64,000 nucleotides of DNA, from the NCBI GenBank assembly GCA_902774335.1, contig CACYHW010000014.1, positions 63,654-127,653 on the forward strand, in the 5' to 3' direction. Position 1 is the first letter of the stretch; each line of letters starts with the position of its first letter. Made by a program: the position numbers and the translations under genes. Under the pieces are notes generated by a model that was given only the letters and a program-made list of their open reading frames with translations, was not told the origin of the DNA and searched no databases. The stretch is from an uncultured Bacteroidales bacterium (GTDB lineage Bacteria; Bacteroidota; Bacteroidia; Bacteroidales; Bacteroidaceae). This document shows positions 53,341-63,582 of this stretch, piece by piece.

Positions 53341-55827
53341 ATGAATACAATTACAAGAACTCTTAAACGAGTACGCAGCATTGTGCTGCTTTTTATCGTG
53401 ATGTTCACGACACCGTCGTTGAAAGCGACCGATTTCATCAAAGATGTAATGGCTATAGGCGGAACCAAGGGATGGACAAATATGCTAAGGGATGTCTATG
53501 GACAAGTTGACTGGAAAGTCATTGACTATGACCTGAATAAGGGTGTCGAAGGAGACTATGTTTACCTCCTTTATCAGACTTCATCCAACGAGTCGAATAT
53601 CAACGACAACTACATCAGAGATTTTTATCTTTACAGGGTTGCATCACAGAACACTCCATATAGTTTTAAGGACGGTTATGGCAGAACGTGGTATCTGGCG
53701 ATGTTTGACGGAGCGGATCATTTCAGAGGGCAGCTGGGTGACTTTAACAGCGGAACCGGCGAGAGCACAGATCCCATACACCTCTATTACACCCGAGATC
53801 CGTTACCTAATGACGACCGTGCCGTTACCAAGATATGGTTCAACGACGACCCATCAGGCGCTGTAGGCAAGAACGGCGGTTCCGAAGCCTATAACCTCAA
53901 CGAAGGTTGCGGAAAGAAGACCACCAAGATCTATATGCACATACAGAAAGAAAGAGTTAATCCTTCACGCATACCTTCGGTCGTACAAGTTGATAAAATT
54001 TCAGGAGGAGACGGACAAATCAACATCAAAGGAGCAGTTTATGACCCCGATGTCCCTTCAGTAACAATAGACCTCAAAGTTTCAATCTATAAAGTCGGAA
54101 GTTACTTTTCAGAACCTTACAAGGAAGTCACTATAACCCCCCAATTAACCGACAAATCATTCAACTCAGAGAAGAAGCTCGAGGGGCCACACAATTTTGA
54201 CACTCATATCCCGTGCATTGAAGAGGGTGACTATAATGTTATCCTTCAGCCGATAGACCACAACGGAGACAACTCGTCGGAATATAAGACCGACGCCCCC
54301 GTCCATGTGAAATACAAGCCGGTTCTCATCTTAGATGATTATGAGAGTGAGAAGCAGAACAATTATATTGGCCAAAAAGTTGATGTAATGCTTAAAGGAC
54401 ATTCGTTACTTTGGGACGGCCAGTATCACACCATATGTTTGCCGTTCGATGTGGATGACTTCAAGGATACTCCTTTTGAATTTGCAACTATTGTGACTTT
54501 GTATGGTTCAACCTTTGAATATGATTCATTGTCAATTTATCTGGGTCCCAAGCAGACTTCAATCAAAGCCGGAGTTCCATACCTGATAAGCTATACAAAA
54601 ACGATTTATGACCTTATAATCAGGACCGTAGAAGACTGGAATGCTTTTGCCGCCAGCGTTGCAAACGGAAACACATATGAAGGCAAGACCGTAGTAATGG
54701 CGAACGACATAGGTAGGGGATATGAACCTGTCAAAACAATGGTTGGCACAGAGGAGCATCCGTTCCGCGGCACATTCGATGGAAACCACAACGTATTATA
54801 CGTCAATATTGACGGTTATGAATCCGGAGCGGCGCCATTCCACTGCATCGAGGGTGCGACAATCCGCAGTCTCAATGTACAAGGAGCCGTAAGAGGCGCA
54901 GATATGACCGCCGGATTAGTGGGATATGCCCAAGGCGACAACAACCGTATTGAGCAATGTGACGCCTGCCTTTTATTGTATACGATAAAATCCTTTACCG
55001 GAGGATTGGTGGGTTGTTGCAAGAAAGGCGCTACCGTTACCATTGAGGACAGCTTTGGAGCATGCGCTGCACTTTTAGGAGTGAATCATTATACTGGATT
55101 GATGTGTGGCTATTGCTATGAAGGAGGTACCGTCAACATCAATAACTGTTATGCAGAAGGCTCCATCTTACATTGGGATACTGCCGATAATATAAAAATC
55201 GATCTGCTGTATGGAAACGGGAACATCAACATAAACAACACCTACAAACGCTGGGATTACGGAAAATACGGTCAATATATTATTTTTGACAATAACAGGG
55301 AACTGATCAAAGCCCTTCTGGGTGATAATTTTACCGTTAACAGTAACGGAGATCCGACTCTTCACATACATTCGATTCATAACCTTAAAAAAGTCTTCGA
55401 TGTAATGCCTGATCCCGTATTTGAGAATGTCACCATCAAAGAAACAAGTTACACCGATCCCGAAACCTGGGTTATCAGCAATTACACGGCTTTCATAGGC
55501 AGTACCATTCCTTTGAATCTGTCAAAAATCTCTTATTACTATGTCGGAGAAGACGGAATCAGCAACCGTGGCATATTGTCCAACTGCCGTGCATTCTTCA
55601 TACCCAGAAACATTCCGGCCGGCAGTTCCGTAATAGGCTTAAGGATTATTCCCGGCAAATATGAATTATACGATGAGATAGTAAAGGCGCCGGTGCTTCC
55701 CGTCAAGGAAGATACAGTACCAGTAAAGGTTGACGGATGGTATACCATTGACGGACGTAAGCTGGAAAGCGCACCCACGACCAAAGGACTGTACATCTAC
55801 AACGGACGGTCCGTAATGATCAGATAA
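53341..55827 (+). CDS. Large secreted protein with GLUG-like repeats
   Basis: About 828 residues. ATG 53341 gives a signal peptide (RSIVLLFIVMFTTPSLKA); the 37-residue upstream extension is less likely. The first ~330 residues are beta-rich with no recognised family. Residues ~430-610 contain glycine-rich repeats of GLUG type (AGLVGYAQGDNN, GGLVGCCKKGATV, GLMCGYCYEGGTV). The C-terminus, WYTIDGRKLESAPTTKGLYIYNGRSVMIR, split by a Thr-Lys-Gly turn, is the common Bacteroidota secretion-tail pattern, perhaps a type IX-like sorting signal. Probably displayed on the surface. Base composition is lower in GC than the neighbours. A strong terminator follows. Confidence 0.72.
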   Translation: MNTITRTLKRVRSIVLLFIVMFTTPSLKATDFIKDVMAIGGTKGWTNMLRDVYGQVDWKVIDYDLNKGVEGDYVYLLYQTSSNESNINDNYIRDFYLYRVASQNTPYSFKDGYGRTWYLAMFDGADHFRGQLGDFNSGTGESTDPIHLYYTRDPLPNDDRAVTKIWFNDDPSGAVGKNGGSEAYNLNEGCGKKTTKIYMHIQKERVNPSRIPSVVQVDKISGGDGQINIKGAVYDPDVPSVTIDLKVSIYKVGSYFSEPYKEVTITPQLTDKSFNSEKKLEGPHNFDTHIPCIEEGDYNVILQPIDHNGDNSSEYKTDAPVHVKYKPVLILDDYESEKQNNYIGQKVDVMLKGHSLLWDGQYHTICLPFDVDDFKDTPFEFATIVTLYGSTFEYDSLSIYLGPKQTSIKAGVPYLISYTKTIYDLIIRTVEDWNAFAASVANGNTYEGKTVVMANDIGRGYEPVKTMVGTEEHPFRGTFDGNHNVLYVNIDGYESGAAPFHCIEGATIRSLNVQGAVRGADMTAGLVGYAQGDNNRIEQCDACLLLYTIKSFTGGLVGCCKKGATVTIEDSFGACAALLGVNHYTGLMCGYCYEGGTVNINNCYAEGSILHWDTADNIKIDLLYGNGNININNTYKRWDYGKYGQYIIFDNNRELIKALLGDNFTVNSNGDPTLHIHSIHNLKKVFDVMPDPVFENVTIKETSYTDPETWVISNYTAFIGSTIPLNLSKISYYYVGEDGISNRGILSNCRAFFIPRNIPAGSSVIGLRIIPGKYELYDEIVKAPVLPVKEDTVPVKVDGWYTIDGRKLESAPTTKGLYIYNGRSVMIR

Positions 55828-55858
55828 CACCTGAAAACAGGCTTCCGGAATACACATA

Positions 55859-55904
55859 GCCGGGAGGAGAAAAAAAAAGTTAACGATTTTTTTCTCCTCC
55901 CGGC
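55859..55904 (+). terminator. Strong Rho-independent terminator
   Basis: An 18-bp perfect stem (GCCGGGAGGAGAAAAAAA with its complement) around a 10-nt loop, 31 nt after the stop codon of the 53341 gene. Confidence 0.9.
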
Positions 55905-55910
55905 TTGCAG

Positions 55911-55918
55911 TATCTTTG
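55911..55918 (+). promoter_or_regulatory. Promoter -7 box for the dehydrogenase-prfA-pyrF operon
   Basis: TATCTTTG, preceded by TTGCAG exactly as in front of rho, lies 28 nt before the ATG at 55946 and 7 nt after the terminator stem. Confidence 0.65.
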
Positions 55919-55945
55919 CAGTTTGATTGGAGATAAAACACAGTT

Positions 55946-56849
55946 ATGAAGAAACGTGTTCTGGTAACATACAACATGTTCCGCACAGGATATGCGGAAC
56001 TGATCAAAAAATACGATGTCACATTCCCCCCTGAAGGCCGTGAGACATTCACATACGATGAAGTGTATGAGATGCTCCCGGAGTATGACGTACTGCAGTC
56101 CATGTTCAATTTCCCGGTTTATTCCCACAGCAACCGAGCTTGGCATTGCCGTAACCAACACCCCTGGCCCTGTAACCGAGCCCACAGCCGACCTGGCTTA
56201 CGGACTGATGCTGGCCGTAGCACGCCGCATCACTGATGTTGACCGCCGTCTGCGCATTCCGGGTGCACTGGAGTGGACACTGCTGGCTAATCTGGGATAT
56301 TCACTTGGAGGCAAGACACTGGGCATCCTTGGAATGGGACGCATAGGCCAGGCGCTGGCACGCCGCGCCAAGGCCAGCTGCATGAAGGTTATCTACTACA
56401 ACCGTCACCGCGTCAGCCCTGAGATTGAGAAGGAGTATGATGCCACATATGTTGATTTCAACGAGTTGCTCAAGACATCGGATTTCATATCGGTCAACGT
56501 GCCCTACTCCAAGGAGACTTGGCACATGATTGGCAAGGAGCAGATTGAGCTCATGAAACCCACCGCCATACTGGTAAATACAGCCCGCGGTCCCATTGTC
56601 GATGAGCTTGCCCTGGCCGATGCCCTTAAGAACAAGCGTATCTGGGGCGCAGGCCTGGATGTGTTTGAGTTCGGCGATAAGGTAAGCCCCGAGATACTGG
56701 CATGCGATAACGCCGTCATTACCCCGCACGTGGGTACACAGACCTACGACGTGCGCAACGAGATGGCAGAGTTCGTGTCACGCAACATCATCAACTACTA
56801 CGAGGGCGGTCCTGTTGCATTCGTAAACAAGGTTGAGAAAAGAAAATAA
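55946..56849 (+). pseudogene. D-2-hydroxyacid dehydrogenase broken by a frame-changing deletion
   Basis: The gene starts normally in one frame (MKKRVLVTYNMFRTGYAELI...QSMFNFPV) and continues in another from ATELGIAVTNTPGPVTEPTADLAYG onward. The switch lies between 56119 and 56130. About 27-30 residues that normally link these parts (the segment with the ANYGVGxDNID-type motif) are missing, so this is an internal deletion of length not divisible by three rather than a simple indel. The remainder is intact: NAD loop GILGMGRIGQALA, catalytic Arg in NTARGPIVDE, Glu in DVFEFGD, and His in TPHVGT. Its end overlaps the prfA start (TAATG). An assembly error is the main alternative. Confidence 0.85.
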
Positions 56850-57955
56850 TGGCTGCGGAGAGTCTGCTACAGAAACTTGATGACCTGGAGGCCCGCTTCC
56901 ACGAGGTGAGTCTGCTCATAACAGACCCTGCCGTCATAGCCGATATGAAGCGGTTCGTCAAACTGAACCGTGAATACCGCGACCTGGAGCGCATATCCCA
57001 GGCCCGCGCCGAATATGTAAGCCTGCTCTCCAACATCAGTCAGGCAAAGGAGCTCCTGGGCGAAAGCGACCCTGAGATGCGCCAGATGGCCCGTGAGGAG
57101 CTGGAGAGCGCTACTACACGCCTTGAAACCCTTGAGGAAGAGATCAAGCAGCTGCTCATTCCTGCCGATCCGCAGGATGACAAGGATGTGGTAATGGAGA
57201 TACGCGGAGGCACAGGCGGCGACGAGGCTGCACTCTTTGCCGGCGACCTGTTCCGCATGTACTGCAAATATTTCGAGACCAAAGGCTGGAAATACGCAGT
57301 TTCCTCGTGCACGGAGGGCACAGCAGGCGGTTTCAAGGAGATAATATTCACCGTCAGCGGCGAGAAGGTATACGGCACGCTCAAGTACGAATCGGGCGTA
57401 CACCGCGTACAGCGCGTTCCCGTAACCGAGACACAGGGCCGCATACATACATCGGCCGCAACAGTAGCCGTACTACCCGAGGCCGATGCCTTTGAGGTTG
57501 AGATAAACGAGGGCGAGATCAAGTGGGACACATTCCGCAGCGGCGGCGCCGGCGGTCAGAACGTGAACAAGGTAGAGTCAGGAGTAAGACTCCGTTACAA
57601 TTGGAAAAATCCCAACACCGGAGTCGTCGAAGAGATACTCATTGAGTGCACCGAAACCCGTGACCAGCCCAAGAACAAGGAGCGTGCGCTTTCACGCCTG
57701 CGTACCATGATTTATGACCGCGAGCATCAGAAATACATGGATGACATCGCAGCCCGACGCAAGACCATGGTATCAACCGGTGACAGGTCGGCCAAGATAC
57801 GAACCTACAATTTCCCGCAGGGACGCATAACCGATCACCGCATCAACTGGACCTCATACAATCTGCCGGCATTCATGGACGGCGACATACAGGAATGCAT
57901 TGACCAGCTCACCATAGCCGAGAACGCAGAGCGTATGAAAGAAGCTGAAATGTAA
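56849..57955 (+). CDS. prfA: Peptide chain release factor 1
   Basis: A 368-residue RF1 that reads UAA and UAG. Domain 1 is helical (residues 1-100). The stop-codon recognition PxT motif appears as RVPVTETQGRIHTS near 190, which marks RF1 rather than RF2. The GGQ loop is RSGGAGGQNVNKVESGVRL near 228, followed by ECTETRDQPKNKERAL. Length is typical. It is probably translated by coupling from the pseudogene end, and is followed by pyrF after 24 nt. Confidence 0.97.
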   Translation: MAAESLLQKLDDLEARFHEVSLLITDPAVIADMKRFVKLNREYRDLERISQARAEYVSLLSNISQAKELLGESDPEMRQMAREELESATTRLETLEEEIKQLLIPADPQDDKDVVMEIRGGTGGDEAALFAGDLFRMYCKYFETKGWKYAVSSCTEGTAGGFKEIIFTVSGEKVYGTLKYESGVHRVQRVPVTETQGRIHTSAATVAVLPEADAFEVEINEGEIKWDTFRSGGAGGQNVNKVESGVRLRYNWKNPNTGVVEEILIECTETRDQPKNKERALSRLRTMIYDREHQKYMDDIAARRKTMVSTGDRSAKIRTYNFPQGRITDHRINWTSYNLPAFMDGDIQECIDQLTIAENAERMKEAEM

Positions 57956-57979
57956 AGAAATTTTAAAACGATTCAAGAT

Positions 57980-58798
57980 ATGACAAGAGAAGAGTTGTTC
58001 CAAAACATAAAGCGCAAGAAGTCGTTTTTGTGTGTAGGTCTTGACACTGACATCAAAAAGATCCCGCAGCATCTGCTGAGCGAAGAGGATCCCATATTCG
58101 CCTTCAACAAGGCTATAATAGACGCGACCGCACCTTACTGCATCGCATACAAGCCCAATCTGGCATTCTACGAGAGCAACGGATTGAAGGGCATGCAGGC
58201 TCTCTACAAGACAATTGACTACATCCGCGCCAATTATCCCGACCAGTTCATAATTGCCGATGCCAAGCGCGGTGACATAGGAAACACCTCCAAGATGTAC
58301 GCAGAGAGCTTCTTTGGCGAGATGAACGTGGATTCAGTAACCGTAGCACCGTACATGGGACAGGACAGCGTAACACCGTTCCTGGGCCACGAGGGCCGCT
58401 GGGTCATCCTGCTTGCCCTTACCAGCAACAAGGGAGCCGATGATTTCCAGTACATCCAGGACTCAACCGGTACTCCTCTGTATCAGAACGTGCTCAAAAA
58501 GTCTCTTGAGTGGGGCGGAAACGCAGACAACATGATGTACGTGGTAGGCGCCACACGCGCCGAGATGCTCACCGACATACGCAAGACCGTTCCTGACAGT
58601 TTCCTGCTGGTTCCCGGTATCGGAGCACAGGGTGGATCGCTGGCCGATGTATGCAAATACGGCATGAACAGCAAGTGCGGACTCATTGTAAACAGCAGCC
58701 GTGCAATCATTTACGCCGACTCAACCGAGAACTTCGCCCAGGTGGCAGGCCAAAAGGCCAAAGAGGTTCAGCAGGAAATGGCTGCTTATATCAGATAA
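57980..58798 (+). CDS. pyrF: Orotidine 5'-phosphate decarboxylase (type 2)
   Basis: A 272-residue OMP decarboxylase, the last step of UMP synthesis. It is the longer type 2 form. The opening [14 protein letters not shown] holds the first catalytic Asp, KPNLAFYE is the next strand, and [18 protein letters not shown] carries the catalytic Lys-Asp set. Near the end [15 protein letters not shown] and NSSRAIIYA form the phosphate site. The next promoter (lpxD) begins only a few bases after its stop codon. Confidence 0.96.
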   Translation: MTREELFQNIKRKKSFLCVGLDTDIKKIPQHLLSEEDPIFAFNKAIIDATAPYCIAYKPNLAFYESNGLKGMQALYKTIDYIRANYPDQFIIADAKRGDIGNTSKMYAESFFGEMNVDSVTVAPYMGQDSVTPFLGHEGRWVILLALTSNKGADDFQYIQDSTGTPLYQNVLKKSLEWGGNADNMMYVVGATRAEMLTDIRKTVPDSFLLVPGIGAQGGSLADVCKYGMNSKCGLIVNSSRAIIYADSTENFAQVAGQKAKEVQQEMAAYIR

Positions 58799-58803
58799 TT
58801 TTA

Positions 58804-58811
58804 TATATTTG
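58804..58811 (+). promoter_or_regulatory. Promoter -7 box for the lpxD operon
   Basis: TATATTTG lies 36 nt before the lpxD ATG and 5 nt after the pyrF stop. It would drive lpxD, lpxC-fabZ, lpxA, the 62092 gene, miaA and the 63576 gene. Confidence 0.6.
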
Positions 58812-58847
58812 CACAATTATATAATTATCCAACTATCCAAGCGGAAC

Positions 58848-59891
58848 ATGGAATTTACAGCAAAACAGATAGCGGAATTTCTGAACGGCACCGTTGATGG
58901 TAACGAGAACGCTGCCGTCCATACTTTCGCCAAGATTGAAGAGGGTGTACCGGGTGCACTCTCTTTTCTTTCGAACGTAAAGTATACCCAACACATATAC
59001 TCAACCAAATCGAGCATAGTTCTCGTAAACAAGGATTTCAAGCCCGAGCAGCCCGTGAGCGCCACACTGGTGCGCGTAGACAACGCGTACGAGGCCCTGG
59101 CCAAGCTCATGTCGCTCTACGCCTCAATGAAACCCGGCCGTTCAGGCATCAGCTCGCTTGCATCGGTTTCGGACAAGGCCACCATCGGCCGGAACGTATA
59201 CATCGGCCCCTTCTCGGTGATTGAGGACGGCGCCGTGATCGGTGACAACACACAGATCTATCCTCTCGTCACCGTAGGTGAAGGAGCTAAGATAGGTTCA
59301 GACTGCATACTCTATCCGCACGTAACCATCTACTACGGATGTAAGGTTGGCAACCGCTGCATCCTGCACGCAGGCAGCGTGGTAGGTGCCGACGGATTCG
59401 GATTCGCGCCCACACCCAACGGCTACAACAAGATTCCCCAGATTGGCATAGCCGAGCTGGAGGATGACGTTGAGATAGGCGCCAACACATGCGTAGACCG
59501 CTCTACAATGGGCCGCACGGTGGTTCACAAGGGCGTCAAGCTGGATAACTTTGTTCAGGTGGCCCACAACGTCGAGGTGGGTGAACATACGGTTATATCG
59601 GCCCAGTCGGGCATAGCCGGATCCAGCAAGGTTGGCGCATGGTGCATGATAGGCGGACAGAGCGGCATCTCAGGCCATCTGAGCATAGGCAACAAGGTCA
59701 ACTTCGGCGCCAAGACCGGAGCCCTGAGCAATGTGCCCGACGGAGAGTCCATCATGGGCTATCCCGCTATAGGATACCGCAACTTCCTGCGTTCTTCGAT
59801 CCTTGTAAGACAGTTGCCCGAGATGGACGCAACAATCAGGCAGCTCAAGAAGGAAATCGAGGAGCTGAAAGCAAAACTAGAAAGCAAATAA
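58848..59891 (+). CDS. lpxD: UDP-3-O-(hydroxyacyl)glucosamine N-acyltransferase (LpxD)
   Basis: A 347-residue left-handed beta-helix acyltransferase that adds the second acyl chain in lipid A synthesis. ATG 58848 gives [19 protein letters not shown], the uridine-binding N-domain. Hexapeptide repeats begin at about 105 ([28 protein letters not shown]). The catalytic His is in [16 protein letters not shown]-terminal helix ([23 protein letters not shown]) closes the trimer. The longer upstream frame is spurious overlap with pyrF. Confidence 0.97.
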   Translation: MEFTAKQIAEFLNGTVDGNENAAVHTFAKIEEGVPGALSFLSNVKYTQHIYSTKSSIVLVNKDFKPEQPVSATLVRVDNAYEALAKLMSLYASMKPGRSGISSLASVSDKATIGRNVYIGPFSVIEDGAVIGDNTQIYPLVTVGEGAKIGSDCILYPHVTIYYGCKVGNRCILHAGSVVGADGFGFAPTPNGYNKIPQIGIAELEDDVEIGANTCVDRSTMGRTVVHKGVKLDNFVQVAHNVEVGEHTVISAQSGIAGSSKVGAWCMIGGQSGISGHLSIGNKVNFGAKTGALSNVPDGESIMGYPAIGYRNFLRSSILVRQLPEMDATIRQLKKEIEELKAKLESK

Positions 59892-59914
59892 TGCTTTAAC
59901 ACAAATAGCATAAC

Positions 59915-61306
59915 ATGTACAAACAGAAGACTTTAAAGAGTAGTTTCTCACTCAGCGGCAAGGGACTTCACACAGGTCTGGACCTGACAGTCACATTCAA
60001 TCCCGCTCCCGCCGACTACGGATACAAGATACAGAGAACCGACCTTGAAAGCCAGCCCGTAATCGAGGCCTATGCCGAGAATGTGCGTGAGACACAGCGC
60101 GGAACAGTCCTTTTCAAGGGAAATGTCAAGGTAAGCACCGTGGAGCACGGTCTGGCAGCCCTCTACGCCGCCGGCATCGACAACTGCCACATCGAGGTAA
60201 ACGGACCTGAGTTCCCCATCCTGGACGGCAGTGCCATCGAGTATGTTGAGAACATACAGCGCGTGGGAATCAGGGAACTGGATGCCCTCAAGGACTTCTA
60301 TGTGGTCAAAAACAAGATCGAGGTCAAGGACGAGAACACCGGTTCATCAATCATACTGCTCCCCGACAACGAGTTCAGCGTAAACGTGTTGATATCATAC
60401 GACTCCAAGATACTCTACAACCAGTACGCATCTCTGGACGATATGAACGACTTCCCCACCGAGATTGCCAAGAGCCGCACTTTCGTCTTTGTACGCGAGA
60501 TTGAGTCTCTTCTGGATGCAGGTCTCATCAAGGGAGGTGACCTGGACAACGCCATCGTAATTTACGAGCGTGAGATGTCACAGGAGCGTTATGACAAGAT
60601 CTGCGAGATTATGGGCGTACCTACCATGGATGCCACCAAGCGCGGATACATCATGCACAAGCCCCTTCAGTGGGACAACGAGCCGGCACGTCACAAGCTG
60701 CTCGACATCATAGGAGATTTGGCGCTGGTGGGCAAACCCATCAAGGGCCGCATCATTGCAACCCGCCCGGGACACACCATCAACAACAAGTTCGCCCGCA
60801 TACTGCGCAAGAACATAATCCTGAACGATGTTCAGGCACCCGCATACGACCCCTCTGTTCCGCCGGTAATGAACCTGCAGCAGATCCAGGCCGTAATGCC
60901 TCACCGCTTCCCCATGCAGCTGCTCGACAAGGTCATCGCACTGACCGACCTCTATGCCGAGGGCGTAAAGAACGTGACCAACAACGAGTTCTACTTTACC
61001 GGACACTTCCCGGAGCATCCCATCATGCCGGGCGTACTCATTATCGAGGCTATGGCTCAGCTGGGAGGCACGCTGGCGCTCCAGTACACCGACAGCCCCA
61101 AGGAGTATGAGGCTATGTTCGTCAAGATTGACAACACCCGTTTCCGTCAGGCTGTAGTACCCGGCGACACCCTTCTGATGCGCGTTGTAAGGACCGCACC
61201 CATACGTCATAACATATTGTCACTCAAAGGATACGCCTTTGTTGCCGACAAACTGGTAGCAGAGTCTGAATTCATGGTACAAATTGTAAAAAGAGAAAAC
61301 AAATGA
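59915..61306 (+). CDS. lpxC/fabZ: Bifunctional UDP-3-O-acyl-GlcNAc deacetylase / 3-hydroxyacyl-ACP dehydratase
   Basis: A 463-residue fusion of LpxC (residues 1-~305) and FabZ (~315-463). LpxC zinc ligands are visible in VEHGLAALYAAGID and in RHKLLDIIGDLAL. FabZ has MPHRFPMQLLDKV and the catalytic His of GHFPEHPIMPGVLIIEAMAQ. LpxC commits precursor to lipid A, while FabZ dehydrates acyl-ACP for fatty-acid synthesis; both use beta-hydroxyacyl-ACP. The fusion is normal for Bacteroidota. It overlaps lpxA by 4 nt. Confidence 0.97.
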   Translation: MYKQKTLKSSFSLSGKGLHTGLDLTVTFNPAPADYGYKIQRTDLESQPVIEAYAENVRETQRGTVLFKGNVKVSTVEHGLAALYAAGIDNCHIEVNGPEFPILDGSAIEYVENIQRVGIRELDALKDFYVVKNKIEVKDENTGSSIILLPDNEFSVNVLISYDSKILYNQYASLDDMNDFPTEIAKSRTFVFVREIESLLDAGLIKGGDLDNAIVIYEREMSQERYDKICEIMGVPTMDATKRGYIMHKPLQWDNEPARHKLLDIIGDLALVGKPIKGRIIATRPGHTINNKFARILRKNIILNDVQAPAYDPSVPPVMNLQQIQAVMPHRFPMQLLDKVIALTDLYAEGVKNVTNNEFYFTGHFPEHPIMPGVLIIEAMAQLGGTLALQYTDSPKEYEAMFVKIDNTRFRQAVVPGDTLLMRVVRTAPIRHNILSLKGYAFVADKLVAESEFMVQIVKRENK

Positions 61307-62076
61307 TAAGTCCGTTAGCATATGTCGATCCCTCTGCCCAGATTGGCGAGAACGTAGAAATCGGCCCGTTCTGTTTCATTGACAAGAACGTGGTTATTGG
61401 CGACAACAACATCATCATGCCCCACGTGAACATCATGTACGGCTCACGTATAGGCAACGGCAACCAGATCCATCCGGGAGCTGTTATCGGCGGCATTCCC
61501 CAGGACCTCAAGTTCAGGGGCGAGGATACCACAGCCGAGATTGGCGACAACAACCGCATCCGCGAGAACGTGACCATCAACCGCGGTACCGCCTCCAAGG
61601 GCAAGACCGTTGTGGGCAGCAACAACCTCCTGATGGAGAACATGCATGTGGCTCACGACTGCGTCATCGGCAGCAACTGCATTCTTGGCAACAGCACCAA
61701 GATTGCCGGCGAGGTTGTGATTGACGACTTTGCCATCCTGAGCGCCTGCGTGCTTGTACACCAGTTCTGCCACATAGGCGGACACGTAATGATACAGGGC
61801 GGTTCAGGCTGCAGCAAGGACATCCCACCCTATGTCATCGGAGGCCGTCATCCGGTTATCTATGCCGGTCTGAACATTGTAGGACTGCGCCGCCGCGGTT
61901 TCACGAATGAGACCATCGAGGCCATACACAACGCCTACCGCATCATTTATCAGAACGGACTCAACGTGAGCCAGGCCCTGGCTGCAATCAAGGAGGATTC
62001 CATCTACAACACCCCCGAGGTTCAGTACATCGTCAAGTTCATCGAGACATCAGAGAGAGGTATTATCAGAGACTGA
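61303..62076 (+). CDS. lpxA: UDP-N-acetylglucosamine acyltransferase (LpxA)
   Basis: A 257-residue left-handed beta-helix enzyme, first step of lipid A synthesis. Hexapeptide repeats run from AYVDPSAQIGENVEIGPFCFID onward; NRIRENVTINRGT and the catalytic His in MENMHVAHDCVIG are present. The C-terminal helical domain ends SERGIIRD. The ATG overlaps the lpxC-fabZ stop (ATGA), as is usual in Bacteroidota. Confidence 0.97.
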   Translation: MISPLAYVDPSAQIGENVEIGPFCFIDKNVVIGDNNIIMPHVNIMYGSRIGNGNQIHPGAVIGGIPQDLKFRGEDTTAEIGDNNRIRENVTINRGTASKGKTVVGSNNLLMENMHVAHDCVIGSNCILGNSTKIAGEVVIDDFAILSACVLVHQFCHIGGHVMIQGGSGCSKDIPPYVIGGRHPVIYAGLNIVGLRRRGFTNETIEAIHNAYRIIYQNGLNVSQALAAIKEDSIYNTPEVQYIVKFIETSERGIIRD

Positions 62077-62091
62077 ATAAAACATAACGAT

Positions 62092-62661
62092 ATGATTTAC
62101 AGATTCATTTTCATTTCCGATGAGGTCGATGACTTTTATCGTGAAATCCAGATCAGTTCATCAGCGTCATTCCTGGATTTAAGCAATGCTATACTGAAAT
62201 CTGTAGGATATCCCGACGACCAGATGACCTCATTCTTCATCTGCGAGGACAACTGGGAAAAGCGTGAGGAGATTACACGCGAGGAGATGAACACCAGCTC
62301 CGAGGTGGACAATTTCGTCATGGCCAGCACCCCTCTTGACGAGCTGATTGAGGACGAGAAGCAGCGTCTCATCTACGTGTTCGACCCTTTAACAGAACGC
62401 TGCTTTTTCATTGAATTAAAGGAGATTATCACAGGCAAGACACTTAAGGAAGCTGTCTGCACCGCAAGCCAGGGCAATCCTCCAAGACAGACCGTCGACT
62501 TTGACGAGATGGCAAAGTCCAACCCCGTTATAGACGTGGATGAAAACTTCTACGGCGACGAGGGATTCGAGTCCGATGAGCTGGACGAGGAGGGATTCGG
62601 CATGGAAGGCGGCGAAAGTGGCGGCACTGTAAGCCTGGATTCCATTGACGACCTTTATTGA
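62092..62661 (+). CDS. pRiA4b ORF-3-like protein
   Basis: A 189-residue soluble acidic protein. Residues 1-120 resemble the plasmid pRiA4b ORF-3-like fold (YRFIFISDEVDDFYREIQISSSASFLDLSNAILKSVGYPDDQMTSF segment, then IYVFDPLTERCFFIELKEI). The last ~50 residues are a very acidic disordered tail (DEGFESDELDEEGFGMEGGE). The molecular function of the family is unknown. It lies between lpxA and miaA; its TGA overlaps the GTG of miaA. Confidence 0.7.
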   Translation: MIYRFIFISDEVDDFYREIQISSSASFLDLSNAILKSVGYPDDQMTSFFICEDNWEKREEITREEMNTSSEVDNFVMASTPLDELIEDEKQRLIYVFDPLTERCFFIELKEIITGKTLKEAVCTASQGNPPRQTVDFDEMAKSNPVIDVDENFYGDEGFESDELDEEGFGMEGGESGGTVSLDSIDDLY

Positions 62662-63582
62662 GTGAAGAGCTTAGTTGTCATATTAGGACCTACCGGCGTG
62701 GGGAAGACGGAATTATGCCTGACCCTCGCCGATTTGTTTCATAGCCCCATCATTTCGGCTGACTCAAGGCAGATGTATGCCGACATTCCCATATGTACGG
62801 CGGCACCCACCCCGGCCGAGAGGGAACGGGCACAACACTACCTGGTAGGTAACCTTGGACTTGACGACTACTACAGCGCAGCAAAATACGAAGAGGATGT
62901 TCTGAGCCTGGCAAACCAGCTATTCGCAGAGCATGACATTTTACTGGTTACAGGGGGCTCAATGATGTATATAGATGCCCTGTGCTATGGTATAGACCAG
63001 ATTCCCACTATTCCTGACGAGATCCGCAACCCCCTTTTGGAGCGTTATCAGAAGGAGGGGCTGGAAAATCTGGTGCAGGAACTCAAACTGCTGGATCCGG
63101 AGTACTATAAACAGGTGGATCGTAAGAATCCCAAGCGTGTCCTGCACGCTCTCGAGGTCTGCTACCTGACCGGACACCCCTACTCCGACCTGCGCAAGGG
63201 ACAAAAGGCCGAGCGGCCGTTCAACATTGTGCGCATCGGACTTACACGCCCCCGCGAGGAGCTCTACGAGCGTATCAACCGACGCGTGGACAGGATGATC
63301 CAGGAGGGTCTGATTGACGAGGCACGCCGCATGTATCCGCACAAAGGGCTCAACTCACTCAATACTGTGGGAATGAAGGAGCTTTTCAGCTGGATGGACG
63401 GCGCCCTGACCCCCGAAGGCAAACCGTGGACGCTGGAGTTTGCCATCGAAAAGATAAAGCAGAACTCGCGCATCTACTCACGCAAGCAGATGACGTGGTT
63501 CAAGAGGGATACCGATACCGCCTGGTTTAACCCCGATGACATCGGCCCTATAATAGATTATATAAAGCAGAAGACATGCTGA
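62662..63582 (+). CDS. miaA: tRNA dimethylallyltransferase (MiaA)
   Basis: A 306-residue enzyme that prenylates A37 in tRNAs reading U-starting codons. It uses a GTG start at 62662, fixed by overlap with the preceding stop codon. P-loop [10 protein letters not shown] is at 8-17, followed by [13 protein letters not shown] with the catalytic Asp. [14 protein letters not shown] and [13 protein letters not shown] come next. [18 protein letters not shown] marks the C-terminal tRNA-binding part. Confidence 0.95.
   Translation: MKSLVVILGPTGVGKTELCLTLADLFHSPIISADSRQMYADIPICTAAPTPAERERAQHYLVGNLGLDDYYSAAKYEEDVLSLANQLFAEHDILLVTGGSMMYIDALCYGIDQIPTIPDEIRNPLLERYQKEGLENLVQELKLLDPEYYKQVDRKNPKRVLHALEVCYLTGHPYSDLRKGQKAERPFNIVRIGLTRPREELYERINRRVDRMIQEGLIDEARRMYPHKGLNSLNTVGMKELFSWMDGALTPEGKPWTLEFAIEKIKQNSRIYSRKQMTWFKRDTDTAWFNPDDIGPIIDYIKQKTC

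Noticed and set aside
59915..61306. The lpxC-fabZ fusion as a novelty
   Set aside because: This fusion is standard in Bacteroidota; it is a taxonomic marker, not a new finding.
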